DNA from: JAJDAH01 sp964487605
Lineage (GTDB): Bacteria > Myxococcota_A > Polyangia > Polyangiales > Polyangiaceae
DNA: 64,000 nt
Direction of reading: 5' to 3'
NCBI GenBank assembly: GCA_964487605.1
Contig: CAZARU010000024.1
Span: forward strand, 8,456 to 72,455
A program made the translations under genes and the position numbers. Of the stretch, positions 16,714 through 26,072 are shown one piece after another (the stretch's first letter is position 1; each line of letters opens with the position of its first letter). Below the pieces are notes generated by a model. The model did not search any database and had not been told where the DNA came from. It saw only the letters and a list, made by a program, of their open reading frames with translations.

Positions 16714-19215
16714 ATGCGCCACATGAGCGACGAACCAGCGCGCCCGTCCGTCCGGACGTACCTGGGCGTCGCCCTCACGAGCGGCGCGGCCATCGCAGCA
16801 CAGGTGGCGTTCACACGCGTCTTCGCGATCAGCCTCTGGCACCACTTCGCCTATCTGGTGATCGGCATCGCGCTGCTCGGGTTCGGTGCGGCGGGGTCCT
16901 ACCTCACCAGCCGGGGCGGAGCACTCTGCGACGGCGACGGCTCTGCAGCCGAGGCGCTGTCACGCCGCGCCGCCATCGCCTCCCTCGCCAGCTTCGGCGC
17001 CGTGGTGGCGCTGGCGACCGTGCGGACGAATGCGCTCGCTCTCTTCCAGGATCCCTCCGTATCGGCGGCGCTCGCCATCATCGTGACACTGACGGCCATT
17101 CCGTTCTTCGGCGCGGGCGTCGTGATCGGGACCGCGCTCGCCGTGCACGAGCGCCACGAGGGCTCGATCTACGCCGCCGACCTGGCGGGCGCTGGCGGCG
17201 GCGCGGTGGGTGTCGCATTCGCGCTGCACGGAACCGCCGCCCCCCGCGTGCTCTTCGCCTGCGCGGCCCTGCTCGCGCTCGCGGGCCTCACGTTCTCCAT
17301 CGCGGCGAGCGCGAGAGCGAAGCGCCGCGCAGCGCTGGCGCTGGTCCTCCCGGCGCTGGCGACCGCCGTCTACGGCAAGGACGAGATGTGGGTCCGCCCC
17401 GCGCCGGCGAAGGAAATCAACGTCGTTCACTTCCCCGACGTCGGCGCTCCCACCATCGAGTACCGAGCGTGGACGCCGCAGGGGCGAATCGACGTCACCC
17501 GCCCGTACGACTCGCTGCCGATGCTCGGCGGCGACGTTCCCTTCGCCAGCACCCGGCGAATCCGCGCGGTGATGCAGGACGGTGCGGCGCCGACCGCGCT
17601 GTACGAGATGCCCGAGCACCCGGCGGATCTCGGGTTCTTCCCGTTCGCCACCACCGCCGCGGTGTGGGAGATGAAGGGACGCGCGGCCCACCGCGGTCCG
17701 CCTCCCGCCGACGGACCCAGCGTGCTCGTCATCGGGTTCGGCGGTGGCGTGGACGGGATGATGGCGCTCGCCTACGGCGCTCGAAAGGTCACGGGCGTCG
17801 ACATCAACCCGGCAATCCTGCGGCTGCACCAGAGGTACCGCGACTTCACGGGGGGACTCGCCGAACGCCCGGGGATCGAGCTGGTGAACGCGGAGGGCCG
17901 AGCGTTCCTGCGCTCCACCGACGAGCGCTTCGACGTGATCCAGCTCTCGGGCGTGGACACGTTCACCGCGCTCGCCGCGGGCGCCTACACGGTGGCCGAG
18001 GCGTACGTCTACACGCTGGAAGCCTTCGAGGACTTCGCGCGGCGCCTCGCGCCCGGCGGATGCCTGCAGATGTCGCGTCTGGTCCTCGAACCCCCCCGCG
18101 AGACCCTGCGCTTGGCGGGGACGGCCGCGGAGGCCCTGCGCCGCCTCGGCGATCCGACGCCGCAACGACGCATCGCGATAATCCGGGGCACGTTCTGGGC
18201 GAGCCTCATCGTGTGCGAGCGCGCCATCGACGCCGACGAAATGCTGCGCCTGAACACCTGGGCCAGAGCGCGAGGCTTCCCGGTCGTCTTCGATCCGCTC
18301 GCCCCGCCCGACAATCCGTTCACACGCCTGCTCACGTCCGCTGGTCCGGAGCGCGAGGCGTACGTGAAGGGCTACCCGTACCGGATCGACCCCGCGACGG
18401 ACGAGGCGCCGTTCTTCTTCGACTACTACAAGTGGAGGAACGTCGGGAGCGTGCTCACACCCGCTCGGAAGTCGGAGCACCCCTACGCCATGAACGTCCC
18501 CATCGGGCACGGTCTGATGCTGCTGACGCTGCTCGTCACGACGCTCCTCGGGGCGATCGGCATCGTGCGACCCCTCCGCACGCTCGGCGCCTCCACTCGT
18601 GCGGCTCGCTCAGACCTCGTCTACTTCGCGGGCCTGGGCGTGGCGTTCCTGTTCGTCGAAGCCGCGCTCATCCAGCGTCTGACGTTCGTGCTCGGGCATC
18701 CGACGCACGCCATGACCGTGGTGCTCGGGGCGCTGCTGGTGGCCTCCGGGCTCGGCTCCGCGGTCTCCGGGCGCGTCGGCCGCAGCTCGGCGTGGCCCGC
18801 GGTGCGCTGGGTGCTCGTCGCGGCGCTCCTCGGCGCGGCGGCGGCGAGCTGGACGGTCCTGCCGAAGCTGGTATCTCTCGGATTCGGCGAGCGTGTGCTG
18901 GCCTCACTCGCCCTCGTGGTTCCGCTCGGCTTCGTCATGGGGATGCCGTTCCCCATCGGACTCTCGCGCATCCGAGCGTCGAGCACGGCCCTCGTACCGT
19001 GGGCGTTCGGAGTCAACGCGTTCTTCACGGTGATCGCGAGCTCCGTGGCGCCGATCATCGCCATGCAGCTCGGCTTCAGCACGCTCATCGTGCTGGCCGC
19101 GGCGTGCTACGCGGTGGCCTTCGCCGCAACGCCCGGGGCCGTCGCGGGTACGGAGCCACCCGGCGAGCCGGCTCAGCCGGGATCCGGCGTGGCGCCGGTG
19201 GGCGGCGCGCCCTGA
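16714..19215 (+). CDS. Second membrane-fused spermidine synthase-like protein
   Basis: An 833-residue paralogue of the protein at 3642-6062, with the class I methyltransferase-like domain placed centrally rather than at the C-terminus. Six or so helices come first, then the domain with nucleotide loop LVIGFGGGVDGMMA (about residue 335) and VTGVDINPAI, then DVIQLSGVDTF, and a second set of helices from about residue 590 to the end. The helices include FLFVEAALIQRLTFVLG, typical of these bacterial fusions. Catalytic activity and substrate are unknown; polyamine synthesis should not be assumed. ATG 16723 is a second possible start. The 3' end overlaps the convergent hydroxylase gene by 43 bases. 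Confidence 0.83.
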   Translation: MRHMSDEPARPSVRTYLGVALTSGAAIAAQVAFTRVFAISLWHHFAYLVIGIALLGFGAAGSYLTSRGGALCDGDGSAAEALSRRAAIASLASFGAVVALATVRTNALALFQDPSVSAALAIIVTLTAIPFFGAGVVIGTALAVHERHEGSIYAADLAGAGGGAVGVAFALHGTAAPRVLFACAALLALAGLTFSIAASARAKRRAALALVLPALATAVYGKDEMWVRPAPAKEINVVHFPDVGAPTIEYRAWTPQGRIDVTRPYDSLPMLGGDVPFASTRRIRAVMQDGAAPTALYEMPEHPADLGFFPFATTAAVWEMKGRAAHRGPPPADGPSVLVIGFGGGVDGMMALAYGARKVTGVDINPAILRLHQRYRDFTGGLAERPGIELVNAEGRAFLRSTDERFDVIQLSGVDTFTALAAGAYTVAEAYVYTLEAFEDFARRLAPGGCLQMSRLVLEPPRETLRLAGTAAEALRRLGDPTPQRRIAIIRGTFWASLIVCERAIDADEMLRLNTWARARGFPVVFDPLAPPDNPFTRLLTSAGPEREAYVKGYPYRIDPATDEAPFFFDYYKWRNVGSVLTPARKSEHPYAMNVPIGHGLMLLTLLVTTLLGAIGIVRPLRTLGASTRAARSDLVYFAGLGVAFLFVEAALIQRLTFVLGHPTHAMTVVLGALLVASGLGSAVSGRVGRSSAWPAVRWVLVAALLGAAAASWTVLPKLVSLGFGERVLASLALVVPLGFVMGMPFPIGLSRIRASSTALVPWAFGVNAFFTVIASSVAPIIAMQLGFSTLIVLAAACYAVAFAATPGAVAGTEPPGEPAQPGSGVAPVGGAP

Positions 19216-19841
19216 GTTCCGAAGACGCGATCCCAGAACATGCTGGAGACGCCGAAACGAGCGCCGTCGTGCATGAAGTGATGCAGCATGTGGTGCTTCT
19301 TCAGCGCACGGCCGAACTCGGTCCGCGGATGGAAGTGGTGGATGTAGTAGTGCGTCAGATCGTACGTGACGTACCCCAGCACGAACCCCGCGTGGAAACC
19401 CCACACGTAGGTCGGCCCGACGAGCAGCCAGAACACGCCCATGAAGAAGAAGAAGAGCGACGTGCCCACCGCCGGCGGCATCACCAGGCGGTAGCGGTCC
19501 TTGGGCCACTTGTGATGAACGCCATGCACGAGGAAATGCATGCGCTCACCCCACCGAAACTTCGGCACCCAGTGGAACAAGAGGCGGTGTAGCCAGTACT
19601 CCGTGAGGGTCCAGACCACGAACCCCCCGACGAAGAGCAGCGCCGTGGGGAGCGGTGCGACGCCTGCCCTGGCAATGCTCCAGAAGACCAGGCCGCCGAC
19701 TGCCGGCAGGAAGAGCGCCCCCACGATCGCGGGATGCGTCCTGCTGAACGCGTCGACGAAATCGCTCTCGAACATTCGAGGCGAGTCGGGCGATTCCTTG
19801 AGCGGGAAGAGCTGCATCGGGACGGTTTCGGATGCCGGCAC
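19173..19841 (-). CDS. Fatty acid hydroxylase/sterol desaturase family protein
   Basis: A 222-residue integral membrane di-iron oxygenase with about four helices. Its histidine boxes match the fatty-acid 2-hydroxylase type: HRLLFH, HGVHH, HYYIHHFH and HHMLHHF. Relatives hydroxylate the fatty-acyl chain of sphingolipids or other lipids at carbon 2. Sphingolipids do occur in some myxobacteria, so a lipid-modifying role is plausible but inferred. The C-terminal 14 codons overlap the end of the convergent spermidine synthase-like gene. The start at ATG 19841 precedes a short polar N-terminus; an in-frame ATG eight codons in is an alternative. Confidence 0.85.
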   Translation of the reverse strand: MPASETVPMQLFPLKESPDSPRMFESDFVDAFSRTHPAIVGALFLPAVGGLVFWSIARAGVAPLPTALLFVGGFVVWTLTEYWLHRLLFHWVPKFRWGERMHFLVHGVHHKWPKDRYRLVMPPAVGTSLFFFFMGVFWLLVGPTYVWGFHAGFVLGYVTYDLTHYYIHHFHPRTEFGRALKKHHMLHHFMHDGARFGVSSMFWDRVFGTQGAPPTGATPDPG

Positions 19842-20288
19842 CGTCGTGCACGGCCGTCGCTCGCTCCCACCCCCGGGCGGGCCGAGCCGGCCGCAAGACT
19901 AGGGAACATGGTCGCTCGAGCGCAAGGGCGGCAACCTGCGAAAAGACTTTCGCAGCGGGCACTTAGATCGATTTCGTGCGGGGGATCGGGTGGTTGCGCG
20001 GCGCCACCGTCGCACACTGTCTCACCCTGCCCGCAGAAAGGGACCCACCGGAGCAGTGACACCGGAGTCGCGGCCCTGGGTGCCAAAGTTCGCGCGCCGG
20101 GGTGCAAAGAGTTGCAGGGCCGTGCCGCCCACGCCGCGCTTGCCGCGGCCACCGTGGCGCCCACCGGCCGGTGACCCCCGAAGTTTCCGAGGGATGCGCG
20201 CCTGGGGGCCAAGGACGCGGCCGGGCGCGACGTCCATCGCCGTAAGCGGAACGCTTCCTGCACCGTTCCCGCCCAAGAGGCCGAACCC
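19842..20288. other. 447-bp stretch with no convincing gene
   Basis: Open frames here are short, Arg/Pro-rich and unlike proteins. The region should hold the promoter of the hydroxylase (leftward) and of the small gene at 20289 (rightward). AAGAGG at 20275-20280 is a good ribosome binding site for the latter. No clear promoter, hairpin or RNA gene was recognised. Confidence 0.5.
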
Positions 20289-20612
20289 ATGTCCCCCGCC
20301 CGAAAGACCCCGTCGTCCAACCCGCCAGGCTCCCGCCCGCTCACCGCCTACGTCGAGAGCGAAGAGGAGCGGTCCGCCATCCGCGCGCGTGTCCGGCGAA
20401 CCGCGCGGCGTGTGTCCGGCGAGCACTCGGCGCGACCGGTACCGGCCGTACGCACTCGGCTGGATCTGAAGATCGATTTCGCGAACGTCATGCTCCTCGA
20501 CCTGCCGCCCGTGTCGGAGCGTGCGCGCTTGCTGCGCATCGCCGTCGTTCGTCGCGACGAGACGCTCCTCGACGAGCTCCTCGGCATCGGCAGCCCGCCA
20601 CGCCTCGCGTGA
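20289..20612 (+). CDS. Small unknown protein
   Basis: A 107-residue protein with a polar, basic N-terminal half and a better-ordered C-terminal half (about residues 58-100) that looks like a short alpha/beta or helical unit with several Leu-rich turns. No domain is recognised, and there is no signal peptide or membrane helix. AAGAGG 8 bases before ATG 20289 supports translation. It is convergent with the lipoprotein gene that ends at 20637. Probably a real gene, function unknown. Confidence 0.5.
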   Translation: MSPARKTPSSNPPGSRPLTAYVESEEERSAIRARVRRTARRVSGEHSARPVPAVRTRLDLKIDFANVMLLDLPPVSERARLLRIAVVRRDETLLDELLGIGSPPRLA

Positions 20613-20636
20613 CGGCGCCGCAGGAGCCGCCGCCTC

Positions 20637-21626
20637 TCACCCCTGCGGCAGGTCGGGCGCCACGTCGAGCAGCGGCAGCGGCACGCCGGCGGAGCTGCCG
20701 CCCGGGGCGACCGTGGCGCGCCCGGAGTCCGCGTCCAGGCCGAGGAGCTTCGCCCTGACGAACAGGCCGCGCACAGGCGCGAAGACCTCCTTCCCAAGCT
20801 CGAGGCGCGGGCGGAGCGCGAGCGCGCGGCAGTCCGCCTTCTTCACGACCGCCAGCCTCCCGGCGAAACCGACGACGAGCCGGGCGTCCCCCACGGCGCT
20901 GATGACCACCTGACGGCTCCACTCCTTTCCGGACTTGCACGCCAGCGTGGACCCTGGTGCTCCCGGCTCGAGCACTCGAAACGCGCCCGCAGCGACCGCC
21001 TCGGTGCGTCGCCCCCAGCCGGTCGGGCTGTCGAGGGGTAGGTCCAGGTAGCGCACCGTCGGCCGGAGCGCGTCTCGCGCGTCGGTCACGAGCGCCCGCT
21101 GCAGCCCCGAGCCCGAGTGCCACGACGTCACGACGAGGTCGCCGACCTTCGCCGCCCTGCCGCCGAGCGGCACGATGAGCGCGTTGGGAACGAGGTCCCT
21201 GCGCCCCGACTTCGTCCCGACGACCGACGCGTCCTGGCCGGGCTCGAGCATGGTGGCCGCGAGGAACACGAACGGCTGGCCATCGACGGAGACGTCCAGC
21301 GCGGCGTCCAGGATCTCGCGCGGCGGGGCGAGGACGGGCTGACCCGCCGACGCGGGCGCGTTCACCTCGGGCAGCGAGACCGGCAAGCGCGCTGCGTCAC
21401 CGTGCCGGACGAGCGTGCCTGGACGCGCCGATGCGGTGGGCGCGGGGCGCGATGGGGCGCTCATCGACGCAGCCGTCTCGATGGGCGTCGAGGACCTGCG
21501 CGGCGCGTGGGCCTCTTCGGCACCCGGCGACCGACCGCCGCGATCGCACGCAGAGACCGCCACGACGGCGACGACGGCCACGGCCCCGAGCCGAGAAGCG
21601 AATCGTGGCGAACCGCGGGGATGCAT
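20637..21626 (-). CDS. Putative lipoprotein of unknown function
   Basis: Exported lipoprotein of 329 residues. The start ATG 21626 gives a basic N-region, a hydrophobic core AVAVVAVVAVSAC and a lipobox VSAC (Cys27). A disordered Ala/Ser/Pro-rich linker leads to a beta-rich domain from about residue 100 that contains segments such as VGTKSGRRDLVPNALIVPLG and GDLVVTSWHSGSGLQRALV. No enzyme motif is seen. Starting further upstream would destroy the signal peptide. The divergent DUF362 gene begins only 19 bases away, so the two promoters must overlap coding sequence or one start is wrong. Confidence 0.68.
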   Translation of the reverse strand: MHPRGSPRFASRLGAVAVVAVVAVSACDRGGRSPGAEEAHAPRRSSTPIETAASMSAPSRPAPTASARPGTLVRHGDAARLPVSLPEVNAPASAGQPVLAPPREILDAALDVSVDGQPFVFLAATMLEPGQDASVVGTKSGRRDLVPNALIVPLGGRAAKVGDLVVTSWHSGSGLQRALVTDARDALRPTVRYLDLPLDSPTGWGRRTEAVAAGAFRVLEPGAPGSTLACKSGKEWSRQVVISAVGDARLVVGFAGRLAVVKKADCRALALRPRLELGKEVFAPVRGLFVRAKLLGLDADSGRATVAPGGSSAGVPLPLLDVAPDLPQG

Positions 21627-21645
21627 GTGCGTCGAAAGTGCTAGC

Positions 21646-23169
21646 ATGCCTTCCATGCACCCGACTCGAAACCCGCGCGTGATCATCCGGCACTGCGACT
21701 CGTACGACGCGGAGCGCATACGGACGATCATCCGCGAGGGCATGGAGGAGCTGGATCTGCGGCCCCACGGGCGGACCCTGGTGAAGCCGAACATCGTGGC
21801 CTCGGGGCCGCTCTTCAAGGACGCGCACACCCGCCCGGAGTTCGCGGAGGGCGTCCTGATGGCGCTGAAGGACCGCAACGAAGGCGACATGGAGGAGCTC
21901 GCCATCGGCGAGCGCTGCGGCATCACCGTCCCGACGCGCAGCGCCTTCGAAGGTGCCGAGTACAATCCGATGATCCGCCGGCTCGGCGTGAAGCAGTACT
22001 TCTTCGAGGAGGAGCAGCAGGTCGAGATCCCCTACACGCACGAGGGGCGCCTGCGCGACTACGTCTTCACGCCGGAACCCGTCGCCCGCGCGGACTTCTT
22101 CGTGAACTGCCCCAAGTTCAAGGCGCACCCCTGGACGACGGTGACGTTCTCCATCAAGGCCTACATCGGCATCCAGGACGACCGCCACCGCCTCATCGAT
22201 CACGACCACAGGCTCAACGAGAAGATCGCCGACCTTCAGCACATCGTTCAGCCGCAGTTCATCGCCATCGACGCGATCGTCGCCGGCGAAGGGCGCATGC
22301 TGACGCCGATTCCGTACGACATGAACCTCATCATCATGGGGAACAACCAGGTCGCCTTCGACTCGGTCTGCTGCAACATCATCGGAATAGACCCGTCGAC
22401 CGTCGACCACATTCGGCTCACCAGCGAGCACGGCTTCGGGCCGATGAACCTCGACGCGATCGAGATCACCGGTGACGTGTCGCTGGAGGAGGCGAAGGCC
22501 CGCGGGAAGGCGTTCCGTCACGGCCTCATCCGCGTCGAGAAGTACTTCGAGGGCTCGCACATCTCCGCGTACGCCGGAGCTCCGCCGGAGGCGGAGCACA
22601 CGAGCTACTGCTGGGGCGGCTGCCCGGGCGCAATCGAGGAAGCGATAGAAATTCTTCGGCTCTTCGACGAGCAGTGCGACGAGAAGATGGCGCGCATGCA
22701 CGTCGTCTTCGGAGCGTACGACGGCCCGATCGACGCGCAGCCGGGCGAGAAGGTCGTCTTCGTGGGCGACTGCGCGCAGTGGGAGGGCGAGGTCAACGGC
22801 AACGTCGTGAGCGTGAAGAGCCTGTACAAGGACCGCTCGACGAAAGACCCGCACGTCGCCGTGCACGACGACGTGTACGCGAAGCTCGCCAGCGTGAAGA
22901 AGAAGATCAAGGAGCACGAGGGCGTGGAGACGATCCGCTTCGAAGGATGTCCGGTCAGCGTCGCCGAGCACGTGCTCTTCCTCGCCGAGCTCGGCGGGAT
23001 CAACAACCCGTACCTGGACAAGTCCCAGGCCTGGCAGTTCAGCAAGAACTACCTGATGTGGCGATCCGTCCGGCTCGCGAAGTCGCTGATGGGGCAGCCC
23101 TACCAGAAGCCGGGTCCGACGCTCCGCGGCGACGCACGTCCCGACGTGTCGCCCCCGCCCGCCGAGTGA
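21646..23169 (+). CDS. DUF362-domain protein
   Basis: A 507-residue soluble protein with a DUF362 domain over about residues 10-330 (LVKPNIV near the start, FVNCPKFKAHPWTTVTFSIK, and a late NQVAFDSVCCNIIGIDPS). These motifs are typical of the family, some members of which carry iron-sulfur clusters. Here only a CWGGC pair near residue 326 and scattered cysteines are visible, without a ferredoxin CxxCxxC run. The C-terminal third, about residues 350-507, is less typical. Biochemical role unknown for the family. ATG 21655 is an alternative start. The following FecR gene is on the same strand about 80 bases away. Confidence 0.82.
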   Translation: MPSMHPTRNPRVIIRHCDSYDAERIRTIIREGMEELDLRPHGRTLVKPNIVASGPLFKDAHTRPEFAEGVLMALKDRNEGDMEELAIGERCGITVPTRSAFEGAEYNPMIRRLGVKQYFFEEEQQVEIPYTHEGRLRDYVFTPEPVARADFFVNCPKFKAHPWTTVTFSIKAYIGIQDDRHRLIDHDHRLNEKIADLQHIVQPQFIAIDAIVAGEGRMLTPIPYDMNLIIMGNNQVAFDSVCCNIIGIDPSTVDHIRLTSEHGFGPMNLDAIEITGDVSLEEAKARGKAFRHGLIRVEKYFEGSHISAYAGAPPEAEHTSYCWGGCPGAIEEAIEILRLFDEQCDEKMARMHVVFGAYDGPIDAQPGEKVVFVGDCAQWEGEVNGNVVSVKSLYKDRSTKDPHVAVHDDVYAKLASVKKKIKEHEGVETIRFEGCPVSVAEHVLFLAELGGINNPYLDKSQAWQFSKNYLMWRSVRLAKSLMGQPYQKPGPTLRGDARPDVSPPPAE

Positions 23170-23250
23170 GGGGGACGCCGAACGCGCGTTCCGCACCCCC
23201 CGGCGCCCTTCGGCCTCAAGCATCGCCGAAGCCTGCCGTTATGTGCAGTC

Positions 23251-24645
23251 ATGCTCAGACGCGCACGAAGGGTGGCGCTGGCCCTGGCCCTCGGAGGGGC
23301 GCTCGGGGCGGGCCCGGCAGCAGCCTCCGAGAAGCTCGTCGCCGGCGACGCCGAGGCCCGGGAGGGTTTCGTCACCGCGGGCTCCGAGGGCGCCACCTAC
23401 CACCTGCGCGGAGGGACGGTCGTGCGCCTGGCGCCGGGGACGTCCGTTCGCTTCACGACCACCACCCAGCTCAAGCTCGGTGCGCCCGGCGGCGCCTCGA
23501 CGTGGGCCCGGGTGATGGCGCTTCGCTCGGGGCGCGTCGACGTGACCGTGCCCGCCACCGGGGACGCCCACGCGCTGCTCGTCAACGGTCCTCGAAAGGT
23601 CAGCATCGTCGGGACTGCGTCGCGGTACGCGCTCTACACGCGCGACGGGTCGGTCAACTTCGCCGTCTTCGAGGGGCGGGGGCTCGCCGCCGTGGGCGAC
23701 ACCTGGCGACCGCTCGAGGCCGGGTTCGCGAGGTCGCTCGACGACGGGGGCGTGGAGCAGAAGCGCGCGATCGTGGGCACGCCGGCGGCCCGCGTCGAAC
23801 GGCCGCTCTCCGTCGTCATCGACGAGTCTCGCGCACGGGTCGAAGCGACCTGGACCGCCGTCTCGGGCGCGAAGGAGTACGAGGCCGTGCTCGAGACCAC
23901 CTCCGACCCGACGGCCGTCCGGACCCAGCGCACGACGGGCACCCGGGCCGAGTTTCGGGACCTGCCCGCGGGCGAGTACTCCGTCCGCGTCCGCGCGTTC
24001 GATGACGAGGGGCTGGAATGGGTCTCGTCGCCGCCGGTCGGCGCGCGCGTCGTGGGCGTGCGGCTGCCCGAGGGCGCCTTCGTGGACGCCAGCGGCGTGG
24101 TGCACCTCGGACGCTCGCAGGGCGTCGAGCTCGTCGACACGGCGAACCTGGAAGCGACGTACGGCCGTTCGAATCATTTCGTACCCGCGCCGAAGCGCAT
24201 CTCGGGAGGGCGCGCAGCGTCACTTCGCGTCCGGTTTCGCGCTCACGGGAGCTCGGCCGAGGCCGCGCTGGACCTGCAGGCGCGACAGCTGGCGGCCGAG
24301 ATCGAGATGACGCCGCGGCACGCGGAGTGGCCTCGCGACGACGTCGCCGTCCGGGTCAGGCTGGTCGATCGAAGCGGCGCTCCGATCCCGGCCACGGTGA
24401 AGGCGATCCCGAAGGTGACGATCAACGTGGATCCCACCGAGGTGGCGTGGCGCCGCGCGGGTGCCTCGTGGACGGGCACCGTACCGGCACCGAGGGGCAA
24501 GGGTCCGTGGGTGATCCGCGTGGAGGTGTCCGATCAGCACGGGGAGCGGCTCGGGCACGACTTCCTAGAGGTCACCGAGGCCCGCAAACCCGGCGACGGG
24601 ACCCGCTCCAGCGCCGGGCGCGCGCGAGGCGGAGCGTCGCTGTAG
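23251..24645 (+). CDS. FecR-domain secreted protein
   Basis: A 464-residue exported protein. A signal peptide (about residues 1-26, ending GPAAAS) precedes a FecR-type beta-helix-like domain (about 60-160: GGTVVRLAPGTSVRF, then LRSGRVDVTVP and VSIVGTASRYAL). A fibronectin type III-like beta domain follows (about 175-260), with ATWTAVSGAKEYEAVL and GEYSVRVRAFDDEG. The remainder is beta-rich. FecR domains in such standalone myxobacterial proteins sense or scaffold on the periplasmic side, but no TonB receptor or sigma partner is adjacent here. The FecR assignment is good; the role is unknown. Confidence 0.8.
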   Translation: MLRRARRVALALALGGALGAGPAAASEKLVAGDAEAREGFVTAGSEGATYHLRGGTVVRLAPGTSVRFTTTTQLKLGAPGGASTWARVMALRSGRVDVTVPATGDAHALLVNGPRKVSIVGTASRYALYTRDGSVNFAVFEGRGLAAVGDTWRPLEAGFARSLDDGGVEQKRAIVGTPAARVERPLSVVIDESRARVEATWTAVSGAKEYEAVLETTSDPTAVRTQRTTGTRAEFRDLPAGEYSVRVRAFDDEGLEWVSSPPVGARVVGVRLPEGAFVDASGVVHLGRSQGVELVDTANLEATYGRSNHFVPAPKRISGGRAASLRVRFRAHGSSAEAALDLQARQLAAEIEMTPRHAEWPRDDVAVRVRLVDRSGAPIPATVKAIPKVTINVDPTEVAWRRAGASWTGTVPAPRGKGPWVIRVEVSDQHGERLGHDFLEVTEARKPGDGTRSSAGRARGGASL

Positions 24646-24727
24646 GAGCCCTCGCCACGACGGCAGGCGCGCCGACGAAGCGGTGCGGGGATGCGCACGC
24701 AGGTCTCGATGACGTAAGCTGGTCCCG

Positions 24728-26038
24728 ATGCGACCGACCGCGCTCGTCTCGATCGCCGCCGGGGTCGTCGGCGCGTACGTGGTGTCGTGCGGATCGGGGG
24801 ACGCTTCACCGGGCACCGACGGCATGGGCGGCGCGGGAGGCGGGGCCGAGGCGGGGCCCGACGGCGCCACGGCGGACGGCACGGCGGGCTCCGGCGGCAG
24901 CGGAGGGACGGCAGGCGGAACGGCCGGCTCGGGCGGAGCGCCACCCGCGTGCGAGAACGCGCTTCCGGAGGCGACCGAGATCCCCGTCGGCACGACGAGC
25001 GAGCTGGCCATCGCCGGGGATCCCGGTGCGGCGATGGGCCTGTTCGACCCGTCGATCCACTACCCGGCGGGCGCGACGCTCGGCGCGCTGACCTACTCCG
25101 CCGTGCCGGCGCAGAACTCGGTGTTCACGCGCATCGCCACGTCTAGCGATGGCGGTGCAACCTGGACGTACGCCGCCGACGTGAACGCGCCTCGCGACGT
25201 GACCGTCACGACGACCGGCGCCGGAACGGCCTGCCTGGGGGGCTGCCCGGGCCGGCTGATCCACGAGGTGTCGTCCGTCATCGAGGACGACGTGGACACC
25301 GACGCGAGCCGCCGCTGGAAGGTGTTCACCCACAGCTACGTCGTCCTCGCGGATGGCGAACTCCGTCGCGACCTCGGGTACATCGGCCTCTTCACGGCGC
25401 CGGCGCCGGCAGGACCGTGGGCGGACGGGGGCAAGGTCATCGGATGGACGGGGGAAAGCGACTTTTCGTCGCAGAACGCCGCGACGGTCGCCACGAAGTT
25501 TGCCGCGCTGTCAGGCTGCGCAGCGCTCACCGAGCCGAGCGCACTCTTCGTCCCGGGCGGCGTCGTGGAGCTGGCGCTCGGCTGCGCTCGCGTCGTCGCC
25601 ACGGAGGTGGTCATCGACGTCGTTCTCATGCGGTCCGTCGACGACTCGAGGACGTTCTCGTACGTGCTCACGCCGCTGTCCGGGGGCGATGCGCGGTGCT
25701 TCGGGGGGACGCTGCCGCACTTCAACGCGCCCCACCTGTTCGCCGCAGGGGGGAGGCGCTACCTCCTGGCCTCGCCAGCCGGCACCCCAGGCGTCACGCC
25801 GCCGGACGGCTACGCCGGTTGCCACGTGTTCGAGATGTTCGCGAGCGGAGCGCTCGTGAGAGACGCCGTCGGACTGCCGGAGTCCCGGCGCCTCCTGGCT
25901 CCGTCGGATGCGCGGCACTTCGGCGCCTGCACCTACGCGGAGGGTGCCGCGACCACCGGCTACGTGGTCTCCGCACTCCACCTCGACGGGGCGCCTCGCG
26001 TATTTCGGATGCACGCGACGGGGATCACGGCGCCGTGA
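24728..26038 (+). CDS. Lipoprotein with sialidase-like beta-propeller
   Basis: A 436-residue lipoprotein with lipobox VVSC (Cys21) and a Gly/Ser/Ala-rich linker of about 50 residues. A beta-rich domain follows in which SSDGGATWTYAADV matches the Asp-box motif (S-x-D-x-G-x-T-W) found in sialidases and other beta-propellers, and RSVDDSRTFSYVLTP looks like a second degenerate copy. Catalytic sialidase residues were not identified, so glycosidase activity is not claimed. Probably surface-exposed. It is upstream of the HAD gene by about 35 bases and could share its transcript. Confidence 0.75.
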   Translation: MRPTALVSIAAGVVGAYVVSCGSGDASPGTDGMGGAGGGAEAGPDGATADGTAGSGGSGGTAGGTAGSGGAPPACENALPEATEIPVGTTSELAIAGDPGAAMGLFDPSIHYPAGATLGALTYSAVPAQNSVFTRIATSSDGGATWTYAADVNAPRDVTVTTTGAGTACLGGCPGRLIHEVSSVIEDDVDTDASRRWKVFTHSYVVLADGELRRDLGYIGLFTAPAPAGPWADGGKVIGWTGESDFSSQNAATVATKFAALSGCAALTEPSALFVPGGVVELALGCARVVATEVVIDVVLMRSVDDSRTFSYVLTPLSGGDARCFGGTLPHFNAPHLFAAGGRRYLLASPAGTPGVTPPDGYAGCHVFEMFASGALVRDAVGLPESRRLLAPSDARHFGACTYAEGAATTGYVVSALHLDGAPRVFRMHATGITAP

Positions 26039-26072
26039 TGGCCCGCGCGTCGATCGCCGCGGACTGCCGGCC

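Noticed and set aside
19842..20288. Possible sigma-54 promoter around the GGTGCC and TTGCA-like strings
   Set aside because: The GG and GC elements are not at the required 10-base spacing and do not match the consensus well enough to report.
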